NCBI GenBank assembly: GCA_009930155.1
Contig: RZYX01000012.1
Span: forward strand, 1 to 37,042
Direction: 5' to 3'
Source: Clostridia bacterium
GTDB lineage: Bacteria; Bacillota_A; Clostridia; Oscillospirales; Acutalibacteraceae
Length of the DNA: 37,042 nucleotides
Below the pieces are notes generated by a model. That model was not told where the DNA came from. It saw nothing but the letters and a program-made list of their open reading frames with translations, and made no database searches. Positions within the stretch are counted from its first letter, which is position 1. Each line of letters starts with the position of its first letter. The position numbers and the translations under genes were made by a program. Positions 24,697 to 33,169 of this stretch are shown here, one piece after another.

Positions 24697-26418
24697 ATGA
24701 ACAACCTATCTTTTGAAGAACTTAAATTAACGCCCAAGGTAAAAAGGGCAATTGACGAAATGGGATTCGACACAGCAACAGGCATACAATCACAAGCCAT
24801 TCCAGTTATCAGAACTGGCGTTGATGTTATCGGTCGCTCACAAACAGGTACTGGAAAAACAGTTGCTTTTGCAATTCCTGCAATTGAAAAAATTGATACA
24901 CATGAAGAAAAAATAACTCTTCAAGTGCTTATCCTCTGCCCTACCCGTGAGCTTGCACAGCAGGCTTGCCAAGAAATAGAAAAACTTACAAAGTTTAAGT
25001 CTGGCGTAAATGTCGTTGATGTTTATGGTGGAGCTCCTATGGAAAGGCAAATCACACGCCTTAAAAGAGCCAACATAGTTGTTGGAACACCTGGCAGAAT
25101 AATGGACCATATGCGTCGCAAAACTCTTAAACTTAACAATCTTAAGATGCTTGTTTTGGACGAAGCAGACGAAATGCTTAGCATGGGATTTAAAGAAGAT
25201 ATCGAAACAATTCTTAAAGATGCTCCTGAGGATAGGCAAACTGTTATGTTCTCTGCTACTATGCCTCCTGCCATCTTAAATCTTACCAGAGACTTCCAAA
25301 AATGCCCAACTCTTATCGAAATAAACAAAGCAAAGGTAACTCTTGATAATATTGAGCAGCTTTGCCTTGATGTTCCAATGGGCAGAAAGAAAGATGCTCT
25401 TAATCTTCTTTTACGCTACTATTCCCCAAAACGCACTATGATTTTCTGCAACACTAAGCAAATGGTTGACGAAGTTGCTGAATATCTTGGGCAAAATGGC
25501 TTTGATGCTGATGGCTTACACGGAGATATGAAACAAGCACAGCGTACAAAGGTTATGGACAGATTTAAAAGTGGTAAAACATCAATTCTTGTTGCAACTG
25601 ATGTTGCTGCTAGAGGCATAGATGTTAATGATATTGATTATGTTATTAACTATGATATTCCACAAAACAACGAATATTATGTTCACAGAATTGGCCGTAC
25701 AGGTCGTGCTGGAAAATCAGGCACAGCAATCACCATTTGCAGTGGTAGAAGACAAGTTTCAGTTTTACAAAACATTGCTCGTTCTGTTAAATCTAAGATA
25801 AAAATAATCGACATTCCATCTGTTGATGATATTATGGAAAAAAGTGTTCAAAATCAAACTACTATAATTGAGGACGCTTTAAGAAACAAAATAACAAGCA
25901 AATACGAAACCATGGTACAAGAGCTTATTGAAAGAGGTCATAGTGCAGAGGACATCGCCGCAGTGGCATTGCAATTGCACCTTGGCAAAGATGATGCGAA
26001 ACTTAAAGACATCAAAACAGAACGCAAAACATCTTATTCTAGCAGCAATCTTGGCAGCGGTTTTCAAAAAGTTTGCATAAATATTGGCCGCAGCTGCCGT
26101 GTTGCTCCAAACCATATAGTAGGTGCAATCACAGAACGCACCAATCTTTCAGGTAGCGATATCGGAAAAATCGAAATTTTTGACGATATGTGTATGGTTG
26201 CCGTGCCTTCAGGTGTTGTTAACCAGGTTGTCGAAGATATGGCTGGCTGTAAAATTTGTGGCCGTCCTACAACGACAACACTCTCAACAGAAAAATCAAA
26301 ATCATATGGTGGTAACTTTGGCAAGTCCAAAGGTTCATATGGTTCAGGTAGCAAAAGCGGTTTTAGAGATAGAAAAAGCGGTGGCAACAACTATCGTCGT
26401 AGCCGTCCACACAGCTAA
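24697..26418 (+). CDS. DEAD-box ATP-dependent RNA helicase with DbpA-type RNA-binding domain
   Basis: 573 residues. The helicase core shows the Q-motif (about 5-32), motif I SQTGTGKT (48-55), PTREL (82-86), DEAD (155-158), SAT (186-188) and HRIGRTGR (330-337). A region of about 455-530 resembles the DbpA/CsdA RNA-binding domain (GRSCRVAPNHIVGAIT), followed by a glycine/serine/arginine-rich basic tail. This domain order fits DeaD/CsdA- or CshA-type helicases used in ribosome assembly, mRNA decay and cold growth. The ATG follows AAACGAGGA. It has a leader of about 200 bases with a terminator, suggesting regulated expression. The exact subfamily is uncertain, so no gene symbol is given. Confidence 0.95.
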   Translation: MNNLSFEELKLTPKVKRAIDEMGFDTATGIQSQAIPVIRTGVDVIGRSQTGTGKTVAFAIPAIEKIDTHEEKITLQVLILCPTRELAQQACQEIEKLTKFKSGVNVVDVYGGAPMERQITRLKRANIVVGTPGRIMDHMRRKTLKLNNLKMLVLDEADEMLSMGFKEDIETILKDAPEDRQTVMFSATMPPAILNLTRDFQKCPTLIEINKAKVTLDNIEQLCLDVPMGRKKDALNLLLRYYSPKRTMIFCNTKQMVDEVAEYLGQNGFDADGLHGDMKQAQRTKVMDRFKSGKTSILVATDVAARGIDVNDIDYVINYDIPQNNEYYVHRIGRTGRAGKSGTAITICSGRRQVSVLQNIARSVKSKIKIIDIPSVDDIMEKSVQNQTTIIEDALRNKITSKYETMVQELIERGHSAEDIAAVALQLHLGKDDAKLKDIKTERKTSYSSSNLGSGFQKVCINIGRSCRVAPNHIVGAITERTNLSGSDIGKIEIFDDMCMVAVPSGVVNQVVEDMAGCKICGRPTTTTLSTEKSKSYGGNFGKSKGSYGSGSKSGFRDRKSGGNNYRRSRPHS

Positions 26419-26448
26419 AACCAATTTAATTGCAATTATAATTAAACC

Positions 26449-26484
26449 AAAGCGAGCAGTAACAATTGTTAACTGCTCGCTTTT
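26449..26484. terminator. Bidirectional terminator between helicase and ZIP genes
   Basis: AAAGCGAGCAGT (26449-26460) pairs with ACTGCTCGCTTT (26472-26483) over 12 bp; the loop AACAATTGTTA is itself nearly self-complementary. It serves both convergent genes. Confidence 0.85.
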
Positions 26485-26512
26485 ATAATATATATTTAAC
26501 TCAAAAAAATAT

Positions 26513-27268
26513 TTAGCCTATATAGTAATCCATTAAAAGCATTGTTACAAATCCAAAAATCAAAGAATAAGTTGCTTCACGCTCAAATCCGTGGCTGTGA
26601 GTTTCAGGTATCATTTCGTCACTAATTACATATAACATTGTTCCTCCTGCAAAAGCAAGAGCAAACGGCAAAATAGGTGTTGCAATCGTTACTGCAAAAT
26701 AACCAAACATTGTACCAACAAACTCTATAAGTCCTGTAAATGTTGCAATACCAAAAGTTTTTCCTTTGCTTACACCAACAGCCAGTAATGGTGCTATAAT
26801 TATTATTCCTTCAGGAATGTTTTGAAGAGCTATTCCAGTTGCCACAGATATTGCATCGCTAATATTACCTGTACCGAAGCTTACTCCCGTTGCAATACCC
26901 TCTGGAAAATTATGTATTGCTATAGCCATTACAAAAAGAATTACCTTGTTAAACCTTTCATTATCCTTATGCTTCTCTGTTTCCACGCCTGTTAACCTAT
27001 GAAGGTGTGGCGTAAAACGATCCATAATATTTATAAAAAATGCACCTATAATTATGCCTATTGACGCAATAATAACACCATACTTACCCCCATATTCAAT
27101 AGAATGTAAAATAAGCCCAACAACTGCGGCTGCAAGCATTATACCCGATGCAAAACCAAGAATAGCATCGTTAAAACGATGTGGAATATTATTAAATAAA
27201 AAACCTATAAGTGCACCAAGAACTGTTGCTCCTCCAACACTTATAGCTGTTATCAAAACTATCGTCAT
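26513..27268 (-). CDS. ZIP-family divalent metal transporter (ZupT/GufA type)
   Basis: A 251-residue integral membrane protein with about eight hydrophobic segments. It carries the two metal-site motifs of the bacterial ZIP subfamily: HNFPEGIATG (about 118-127) and QNIPEGI (about 148-154). These bind zinc or other divalent metals during uptake. A histidine/charged loop (about 90-105) separates the third and fourth helices. The substrate metal cannot be read from the sequence. It is a single gene with its own candidate promoter TTGAAA-17-TAAAAT at about 27313-27341 (leftward) and an AAGGAG ribosome binding site. Confidence 0.93.
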   Translation of the reverse strand: MTIVLITAISVGGATVLGALIGFLFNNIPHRFNDAILGFASGIMLAAAVVGLILHSIEYGGKYGVIIASIGIIIGAFFINIMDRFTPHLHRLTGVETEKHKDNERFNKVILFVMAIAIHNFPEGIATGVSFGTGNISDAISVATGIALQNIPEGIIIIAPLLAVGVSKGKTFGIATFTGLIEFVGTMFGYFAVTIATPILPFALAFAGGTMLYVISDEMIPETHSHGFEREATYSLIFGFVTMLLMDYYIG

Positions 27269-27462
27269 TTGTAATCTCCTTATATTTTTATCATAGAATT
27301 AGTATAACTTATTTTATGATGGATATGTTGTATTTTCAAACTTTTAACTTGAATTTTATTTTATAAAGTGAATATAATATATTATATGTCATCTTTTTAC
27401 ACAAATTGCAGTATGAATTATTGTATATATGTAAGAATTTTTCTGATATATTGTACTAACCA

Positions 27463-27491
27463 TTGTATATTGTTGCTTTATGAAATATAAT
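27463..27491 (+). promoter_or_regulatory. Candidate promoter of the 27544 gene
   Basis: TTGTAT (27463-27468), 17-base spacer, TATAAT (27486-27491), about 50 bases before the ATG. Part of the 275-base divergent region between this gene and the ZIP transporter, which also has an AT palindrome around 27366-27387. Confidence 0.5.
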
Positions 27492-27543
27492 TAATATAGA
27501 TACCAATTTGTATCTATAAAATTCTCAAAGGAAGTGGTGTTTT

Positions 27544-28308
27544 ATGAAAAAGACTTTAATGGCTATTTTTATTTCGGTTATATTAATAATGCTTTCTGTT
27601 TTACCTGCATTTGCCGCATACACCAAATATACTTTGGATGAGTTTAATATGATTATCGAAGTACCTGAAGACTTTGCCACTCTTACAAGAGATGTTAAAG
27701 ATTCTGACCCCAACATAGCACTATTTGACTTTAAATCATCTGAAGAAGTAGTAGCCCTTCTTAAAAAATATAATGCCTATCTCAACACCTCTCCTAAGAA
27801 TGGTGAGTACGGAATTCTTTTTACTATGACTGCCGACAAAAATAGTCAGGGAGTTTTTGATCTTAATCTTTTAAGTGAAAAAGAACTTCAAAAAATGATT
27901 GATAAAGCCTTAAAATTAAATTCTAACAAAATAGAATATTCAGATTACGATGTTTATCAGCATAAGCAGGCAAAGTTTATAATCTTCCATGGCATGATTA
28001 AAGACGGTACCCAAAGCTCCTATATCACTCAATACTTCACCATATATAATGGTCAAACAATTAACATAAATCTATATTCATACATTGGCCCAGCTTCTGA
28101 AAGTGCAGAACTTAAGCAAAGAGAGATTGTTGACAAAATAACTTTTACCAAAACAGTTGAAAGACCTTTTTCAGTCTTCCATCTTACTGGCAAATCATCT
28201 GTCGATAATTCAATAGTGGGTGTATCTATTGTCGCTATTATTGCTATTATTAGTGGTGTTCCAAGATTAATTAAAAGGAATAATGAGCGAAAAAGGCAAA
28301 CAAAATAA
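27544..28308 (+). CDS. Secreted, C-terminally anchored protein of unknown function
   Basis: 254 residues. A signal peptide (basic MKK, hydrophobic 4-18, cleavage after AFA near residue 22) is followed by an extracytoplasmic domain of about 180 residues and a C-terminal membrane helix (about 219-238) with a basic tail (KRNNERKRQTK). It is therefore a type I membrane protein facing outward. The domain opens with YTLDEFNMIIEVPEDFATLTRD, like a family of clostridial surface proteins in which a predicted beta-rich domain follows the signal peptide; I cannot name a function. It stands alone, with a strong hairpin after it. The ribosome binding site is AAAGGAAGTGG. Confidence 0.8.
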   Translation: MKKTLMAIFISVILIMLSVLPAFAAYTKYTLDEFNMIIEVPEDFATLTRDVKDSDPNIALFDFKSSEEVVALLKKYNAYLNTSPKNGEYGILFTMTADKNSQGVFDLNLLSEKELQKMIDKALKLNSNKIEYSDYDVYQHKQAKFIIFHGMIKDGTQSSYITQYFTIYNGQTININLYSYIGPASESAELKQREIVDKITFTKTVERPFSVFHLTGKSSVDNSIVGVSIVAIIAIISGVPRLIKRNNERKRQTK

Positions 28309-28355
28309 GCAAAGATAATTATGTATTCAAAAAAAATTAATCAATAATAAAAAGC

Positions 28356-28395
28356 AATCTTTAAAAGCCTCCATTTATGGGGGCTTTTAAAGATT
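28356..28395. terminator. Very stable 18-bp hairpin
   Basis: AATCTTTAAAAGCC (28356-28369) pairs with GGCTTTTAAAGATT (28382-28395), and the stem continues inward (TCCA with TGGG-type pairs, one wobble) to a TTTA loop. U-runs are partly inside the stem and TTTTT follows on the minus strand. It probably ends the 27544 transcript. Confidence 0.6.
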
Positions 28396-28567
28396 ATTAT
28401 GGCTAACATTTAAACTCTTGTCACACTCTTAACTCTAAATATATATTTTAATAAATTATCCATATTTTTTTGTTATTATACTTTTAATATTTTATATGTA
28501 ATTAAATCACAGAAGATAAAAAAAATAAAGGATATACTAATTACAAATTGTTAAAGGAGTTGATAAA

Positions 28568-29239
28568 TTGCAATATTTACTATCGTTTTTAGAAGGTATT
28601 ATAACCTTTATTTCTCCTTGCCTTCTGCCTATGTTGCCAGTTTATTTTATATACTTTTCAGGCACAAGCAGCAAGCGCAAGACATCAAGAACGCTTAAAA
28701 ATACAATCGGATTCGTTTTAGGATTTAGTATTATATTTGTTTTGCTTGGTGCTTTTGCAGGTAGCGTTGGTGGATTGCTAAAACAACATCAAACTGCTAT
28801 AAACATAATAACAGGGGCTATTGTAATACTATTGGGACTTAACTTTGTAGGTGTATTGCAACTAAAATTTTTAAACAAAGGCAACAAATCAAGTTCAGCT
28901 ATAAAACCAACAGGATTTTTATCATCAATCTTATTTGGAATTGTTTTTAGCATTGGATGGACACCATGTGTGAGTGCATTCCTTGGCTCTGCTTTAATGC
29001 TTGCATCACAACAAGGTTCGGCCTTGCAAGGTGTAATTATGCTAGTTTTCTATTCCCTTGGACTCGGAATACCGTTTATTTTGAGTGCGTTACTAATCGA
29101 CAAACTAAAAAGCACTTTTGATTTTATAATGAGAAACTATAAAACAATAAATATTGTTTGTGGTATACTTTTAATTATAACAGGAATTTTAATGATGAGC
29201 GGTAACATGGGATTATTGCTCTCTATTATTGGAGGTTAA
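28568..29239 (+). CDS. ccdA: CcdA-type thiol-disulfide transmembrane protein
   Basis: Carries electrons across the membrane from cytoplasmic thioredoxin to an extracytoplasmic thioredoxin-like partner. It has 223 residues with six hydrophobic segments. The two conserved redox cysteines are visible: Cys18 in ISPCLLPMLP and Cys134 in GWTPCVSAF. The start codon is TTG 28568, eight bases after AAAGGAG. The next gene is a membrane-tethered thioredoxin, its natural partner. No cytochrome c maturation genes are nearby, so the pair may serve general reduction of surface or secreted proteins instead of heme attachment. Confidence 0.92.
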   Translation: MQYLLSFLEGIITFISPCLLPMLPVYFIYFSGTSSKRKTSRTLKNTIGFVLGFSIIFVLLGAFAGSVGGLLKQHQTAINIITGAIVILLGLNFVGVLQLKFLNKGNKSSSAIKPTGFLSSILFGIVFSIGWTPCVSAFLGSALMLASQQGSALQGVIMLVFYSLGLGIPFILSALLIDKLKSTFDFIMRNYKTINIVCGILLIITGILMMSGNMGLLLSIIGG

Positions 29240-29246
29240 ATTTGAT

Positions 29247-29825
29247 ATGAAAAATAAAACAAAAATAGTTGGACTTGTAATTTTACTTATTTCTATTTTG
29301 GGCATTGCACTCTTTGCATACAACAAACTATCGGACAGCTATAATAAGCAGCCCCAAACAACTAAAAGCATCTCACAAGAAAAAGAAACAGCATCTGATG
29401 ATGAATATGAGCAAGCCTTTGATGTTACTATATATAATGCCACAGGTGACCAAATATCCCTTACCTCACTATTTGAAGGCAAACCTACCATTGTAAACTT
29501 CTGGGCAAGTTGGTGTGGACCTTGTAAAAGTGAAATGCCCGAATTCCAATCAGTTTATGAGAGCATGGGAGATGAAGTAAACTTTGTTATGATTAATCTT
29601 ACCGACAATTTTAGAGAAACTCAAAAAAACGCAGAAAAGTTTATTGGTGATAACGAATATACCTTCCCTGTGTACTTTGATAAAGACATGGACGCATCAG
29701 ATAACTACGCTATATACTCCATTCCCACAACACTTTTTATTAATGCTGATGGCAAAATTGTAAATACACATAGTGGTACTTTAACTGAGCAGCAACTTAT
29801 TCAAGGAATTGATGAAATCAAATAA
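29247..29825 (+). CDS. Membrane-anchored TlpA/ResA-like thioredoxin
   Basis: 192 residues from ATG 29247; the frame opens with a TTG at 29229, but that lies before the GGAGG ribosome binding site (29231-29235). An N-terminal membrane anchor (about 5-26) and a charged linker (about 30-55) lead to a thioredoxin domain with the WCGPC active site (Cys90, Cys93) and the cis-proline in YSIPTTLF. It should reduce disulfides outside the membrane using electrons from the CcdA protein; the two genes overlap in their signals, being separated by only 7 bases. The specific target is unknown. Confidence 0.93.
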   Translation: MKNKTKIVGLVILLISILGIALFAYNKLSDSYNKQPQTTKSISQEKETASDDEYEQAFDVTIYNATGDQISLTSLFEGKPTIVNFWASWCGPCKSEMPEFQSVYESMGDEVNFVMINLTDNFRETQKNAEKFIGDNEYTFPVYFDKDMDASDNYAIYSIPTTLFINADGKIVNTHSGTLTEQQLIQGIDEIK

Positions 29826-30016
29826 AAAGGCAAAAAAGTTTTTTATTTATAATTATTATTTTTGCGTTAATGTCCGACAGATGGTACTCTAATTATGATA
29901 TAATAAAGTTGTCAAATAGATTAATTTTAAAAATCAACACAAATTGTTAGATTTTTGAAGTTTGGCTCATTTGATTTTTTCACTCAACTAAAAACATATA
30001 TTAGGAGATGATTTAA

Positions 30017-30175
30017 ATGTCTGGCGGATTATTTGGAAATCTTTTTGACTTTAACAAAAACGGTAATATTGATATGTTTGAACGAATAGTTGAACTTGAA
30101 ACTTTTGAAAAGATTATGAACGATGAGGACAATCAAGACAATCAAGACGATCAAGGCGATGAGGACGATGAGTAA
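30017..30175 (+). CDS. 52-residue acidic protein with EF-hand-like loop
   Basis: A small gene with a good ribosome binding site (TTAGGAG, 30001-30007) and ATG 30017. The protein starts MSGGLFGNLF and residues 11-22, DFNKNGNIDMFE, fit the canonical 12-residue calcium-binding EF-hand loop (Asp1, Asn3, Asn5, Gly6, Ile8, Asp9, Glu12). A helix-like segment (21-35) and a tail of 15 Asp/Glu/Gln/Asn residues follow. Similar tiny EF-hand-like proteins occur in gut Clostridia, but I know of no tested function. A TATAAT box lies at about 29899-29904, and a 20-bp terminator stem follows. Calcium binding is inferred from the motif only. Confidence 0.8.
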   Translation: MSGGLFGNLFDFNKNGNIDMFERIVELETFEKIMNDEDNQDNQDDQGDEDDE

Positions 30176-30260
30176 ATTCAGCAAAAATCATATATAAAAA
30201 TTGACAATAAAAAACAATAGTTTTACTATTTACTTATTTAACAATAGTTCTGTCACAGCA

Positions 30261-30305
30261 ATAAAACAAATCAGAGGTTCATAATGAACCTCTGATTTGT
30301 TTTAT
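30261..30305. terminator. Bidirectional terminator, 20-bp perfect stem
   Basis: Positions 30261-30280 pair with 30286-30305 without mismatch around the loop ATAAT. T-runs flank it on both strands. It serves the small acidic gene on the plus strand and pilT on the minus strand; the pilT stop codon (30302-30304) lies inside the stem. Confidence 0.85.
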
Positions 30306-31363
30306 ACATCTATCTTTTTCTTTAACATATCAGGGTTTGATGCAAATTTAAGAGCATTACCCCTGCTTATTTTGCCTTGCTCAAACAATTTGAAAATACT
30401 TGTATCCATTCCAAGCATACCCTCTGCTGTAGAGGTAGATATAACAGAATCTATTTGGTGAATCTTTGATTCTCTAATCATATTGCGTATTGCACTATTA
30501 AGATTCATCACTTCAAACGCTGGAATAAGCTGACCTTCTACTGTTGGTATAAGTTGCTGTGAAATAACCGACTGCAAAAGCTGTGCAAGCTGAATTCTAA
30601 TCTGTTGTTGCTGATTTGGCGGAAAAACATCAATAACTCTATTTATAGTGTTGGTTGCTCCAACTGTGTGCAAAGTAGAAATAACTAAATGACCTGTTTC
30701 AGCCGCTGTCATTGCAATTTTTATTGTTTCATAGTCACGCATTTCTCCAACTAGAATAACATCAGGAGATTGCCTCAAGCAAGCACGCAAAGCAGTAATA
30801 TAATCGTCTGTATCTGTTTCTATCTCCCTTTGACTAATTACGCTCATCTTGTTGCGATGCAAATATTCAAGTGGCTCTTCAAGAGTTATTATATGCCCAT
30901 TACGCGTGCTATTTATCCTATCTATTATACAGGCTAGGGTTGTTGACTTACCGCCGCCAGCAGGACCCGTAACAAGCACAAGGCCCTTTGTCTTCTCTGC
31001 CACATCCATAACAAGTTCAGGAATGAACAATTCATTATAATTAGGGATATCAAACGATACCAGTCTTATGACAGCTGCAAGTGAGCCACGCTGCTTATAT
31101 GTACTAACACGAAATCTTGAAAGTCCGTTAATAGCGAGAGAAAAATCATCGTCACCCGTACTCAGTAGCTTGTCCATCGGTCTGCCCGCTTTTTCATATA
31201 TATCCGTTATAAGTTGCTTTGATTTTTCGGGTGTTACTCGCTCGTCATTCTGAGGCACTATCAAGCCATTTAACTTATAAGAAAGTGGAAGACTTGCAAG
31301 CACAAAGATGTCTGACGCCTGCTTTTCTACTGCTCCCTGCAATATCTGTATCAAATCCATCAT
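30302..31363 (-). CDS. pilT: PilT-family type IV pilus retraction ATPase
   Basis: 353 residues from ATG 31363 (AAGGGGAAA upstream); an upstream TTG at 31399 lies inside the previous gene and has no ribosome binding site. The N-terminal PAS-like domain (about 1-110) is followed by the secretion-ATPase core with Walker A GPAGGGKST (133-141), the Asp box, Walker B region ILVGEMRD (about 203-210) and the HTVGAT His box. The C-terminal AIRNMIRE (291-298) corresponds to the AIRNLIRE motif that marks PilT retraction motors, as distinct from PilB/GspE. It is the last gene of the cluster. No PilB lies in the window. Confidence 0.95.
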   Translation of the reverse strand: MMDLIQILQGAVEKQASDIFVLASLPLSYKLNGLIVPQNDERVTPEKSKQLITDIYEKAGRPMDKLLSTGDDDFSLAINGLSRFRVSTYKQRGSLAAVIRLVSFDIPNYNELFIPELVMDVAEKTKGLVLVTGPAGGGKSTTLACIIDRINSTRNGHIITLEEPLEYLHRNKMSVISQREIETDTDDYITALRACLRQSPDVILVGEMRDYETIKIAMTAAETGHLVISTLHTVGATNTINRVIDVFPPNQQQQIRIQLAQLLQSVISQQLIPTVEGQLIPAFEVMNLNSAIRNMIRESKIHQIDSVISTSTAEGMLGMDTSIFKLFEQGKISRGNALKFASNPDMLKKKIDV

Positions 31364-31386
31364 AGCTAAAGTTTCCCCTTTTTGTT

Positions 31387-31839
31387 TTATCCCTGCCAAA
31401 CATTAAGTCCTGTATCTGGCTCCCACTGCGCAGTGCTTTCAACCTTCCAAGTTAAAACATCTACTTTATCGCCATCTGTTCTTAACTTAACATTAAGATT
31501 CTGGCTATCATCAATCTTTTCAGAATATAAAATGTAAAGTAACCCCGCTTCTTCTGTCGTTGAAATATCATTTGAAAGTCCTGCTGTTTTAACCTTAATA
31601 TCCTGCAAGCTTGACTCTCCACCTACAATTTCATAAACCTTCGCTAGCGTTTCTGTTGCATTTTCGTCTGCCACATAATAGTTTGATATAACTGTTGCAG
31701 ACTTTTTTGCAAGTGTACTTTCAGCATTTGCAGAAACGAGCGTAAGCACTGCAAAAATAGTAAGGCACAAAACGGAAAAGACCATTATAATTGAAGCTCC
31801 GCCAACATTGACTCCGGCTGTTTTTCTCTCATTTGCCAT
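31387..31839 (-). CDS. Pilin-cluster membrane-anchored protein of unknown function
   Basis: 150 residues. A short N-terminal stretch (1-14) leads to one membrane helix (about 15-38, VGGASIIMVFSVLCLTIFAV), then an extracytoplasmic domain of about 110 residues. It has no Glu5 or G|X5E prepilin site, so it does not look like a processed pilin; it may be a minor component or assembly partner. It lies 14 bases after a prepilin-like gene and just before pilT, with GGAGG upstream of its ATG. Similar proteins with this VGG-start helix occur in clostridial pilus-like clusters, from memory of the pattern and without a named family. Confidence 0.75.
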   Translation of the reverse strand: MANERKTAGVNVGGASIIMVFSVLCLTIFAVLTLVSANAESTLAKKSATVISNYYVADENATETLAKVYEIVGGESSLQDIKVKTAGLSNDISTTEEAGLLYILYSEKIDDSQNLNVKLRTDGDKVDVLTWKVESTAQWEPDTGLNVWQG

Positions 31840-31853
31840 ACCCGTTCCTCCTT

Positions 31854-32288
31854 TTAGTTTATTTTTTGCTGTGCTGTTTTCACAGTTAGTTTAAAAATTT
31901 CATCGCCATTTATTTTATTAATTTTAATTTTACCTGTTGTTTTAATATCACTATCTTTTGTTTTATTAAGAGTTAAAATGTATTTTGCACTGTCTTTTGA
32001 CTGAGTTATGTTCCAATCATAATCATAATAAACACTCAAAGTGTTTTCATCCCACTTGCCGTCAAGTGCATCTGCTGTTTTTTCAAGGTCAGCGTCATAC
32101 GCCTTGTACACTTCGGCACAACTTTGAGCATAGACCGAAGCATTGCTAAGATCTCGGCTAAAATCCGACTTTATCTTTGCCGCACCAAAAATTCTCATAC
32201 AAATTGCAGCAGACACTGAGAAAAACAAAATTACAATTATGAGTTCCATAAGAAAAAGCCCTGATTTTGAACGGCTGTGCTTATTCAT
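31854..32288 (-). CDS. Type IV prepilin-like protein
   Basis: 144 residues from ATG 32288; GGAGG is eight bases upstream, while a GTG further up (32297) overlaps it. The N-terminus is a class III signal: basic MNKHSRSKSG, then LFLME with glutamate at position 5 of the mature chain, then a hydrophobic helix (about 12-32). Cleavage after Gly10 by a prepilin peptidase is expected. The rest is a globular pseudopilin-like domain of about 110 residues. It overlaps the upstream DUF4860 gene by 8 bases. A prepilin peptidase gene is not in the window and must lie elsewhere if the protein is processed. Confidence 0.82.
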   Translation of the reverse strand: MNKHSRSKSGLFLMELIIVILFFSVSAAICMRIFGAAKIKSDFSRDLSNASVYAQSCAEVYKAYDADLEKTADALDGKWDENTLSVYYDYDWNITQSKDSAKYILTLNKTKDSDIKTTGKIKINKINGDEIFKLTVKTAQQKIN

Positions 32289-32784
32289 TTGACGCACCTC
32301 CGTTTTCGCTCTTTGTTCCTATAATTAAAATGGAACTACCGCCACTCTTGCCTGTGCACTTTATTTTTATAAGACCTAAATCCTCATCAAACTTTGCAAA
32401 TTGTAAATTCTTAACATCTATAATATCAGTTCCACTTTGGGCAGAAAGATTTGCACCTTTTTCACAAAACAGCTCTTTAACATGTCCATCATAATAATAA
32501 ATTAAGGTATTATAATTACTACCATTTATCTCTTCATCCATTGCAAGTGCTGTAACTCCGTTAAAATCAGTAAGATAAACTGAATCTTCATTATCATAAT
32601 GCTTTATCTTTGCAGATATGTATGAAAGACAAGTTCTCTCCTCATATCTCTCCTGCATAATTTTTGCCGTATCTTTATAAACATTTGCACCAGACATTAA
32701 CACAAACAGTATGGTTGCTGCAAAGGCACAAAACAAAACCAATACAAATACTGTATCTACTGAATATGAATGGCTTTTTTTCAT
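32281..32784 (-). CDS. DUF4860-like membrane-anchored protein
   Basis: 167 residues: basic N-terminus, membrane helix (about 10-32), then an extracytoplasmic domain with the segments YEERTCLSYISAKIKHYD and NTLIYYYDGHVKELFCEKG, which I recall as typical of DUF4860 proteins in clostridial pilus-like clusters. No glutamate at position 5 of the helix is visible, so it may be a minor pilin-like subunit that is not processed in the classical way. It starts at an ATGA overlap with the gene before it and overlaps the gene after it by 8 bases. Confidence 0.78.
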   Translation of the reverse strand: MKKSHSYSVDTVFVLVLFCAFAATILFVLMSGANVYKDTAKIMQERYEERTCLSYISAKIKHYDNEDSVYLTDFNGVTALAMDEEINGSNYNTLIYYYDGHVKELFCEKGANLSAQSGTDIIDVKNLQFAKFDEDLGLIKIKCTGKSGGSSILIIGTKSENGGASNE

Positions 32785-33131
32785 AATTGCGGCACCTCCC
32801 CACTACCAGCATCAAGTACGGTGATTTCTGGCATTATGTTAGCTGCAAAAATGCTATATTTAACATCGTATTTGCTTTCGTCAATTGTAATTCCATAATT
32901 ATCTTCAATATATTTTATATCCTGCGGATAACTTCCTTCTAATGCATAACAGCTAACAACAGCACGGCGTATACTTTCCTCAAGAACACGCTTACCCTCT
33001 GCTTTACTATTGATTTCCGCAGAACCAATTCCCCATAAAAACATCCCGAAAATTGCAGCAAAAAGAATTATGGACAGCAAATGTCCCTTTAAAACAGACC
33101 ACGGAGATTGATTGTATTTAGTTGTTTTCAT
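32781..33131 (-). CDS. Pilin-cluster membrane-anchored protein of unknown function
   Basis: 116 residues. One membrane helix (about 17-36) is followed by a domain beginning AEGKRVLEESIRRAVVSCYALEGSYPQDIKYIEDNYGI, in which the helix, then YALEGSYP, then a short strand region, recalls the alpha-spine plus start of the globular domain in pilin-like proteins. It lacks a clear Gly-X-Glu5 processing site. The ATG follows GGGAG. It is translationally coupled (ATGA) to the DUF4860 gene and follows the GspF gene by 38 bases. Confidence 0.75.
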   Translation of the reverse strand: MKTTKYNQSPWSVLKGHLLSIILFAAIFGMFLWGIGSAEINSKAEGKRVLEESIRRAVVSCYALEGSYPQDIKYIEDNYGITIDESKYDVKYSIFAANIMPEITVLDAGSGEVPQL

Positions 33132-33169
33132 ACGAATTTTCTCCCTTCACGCAACTTTTGCCACAAAGC

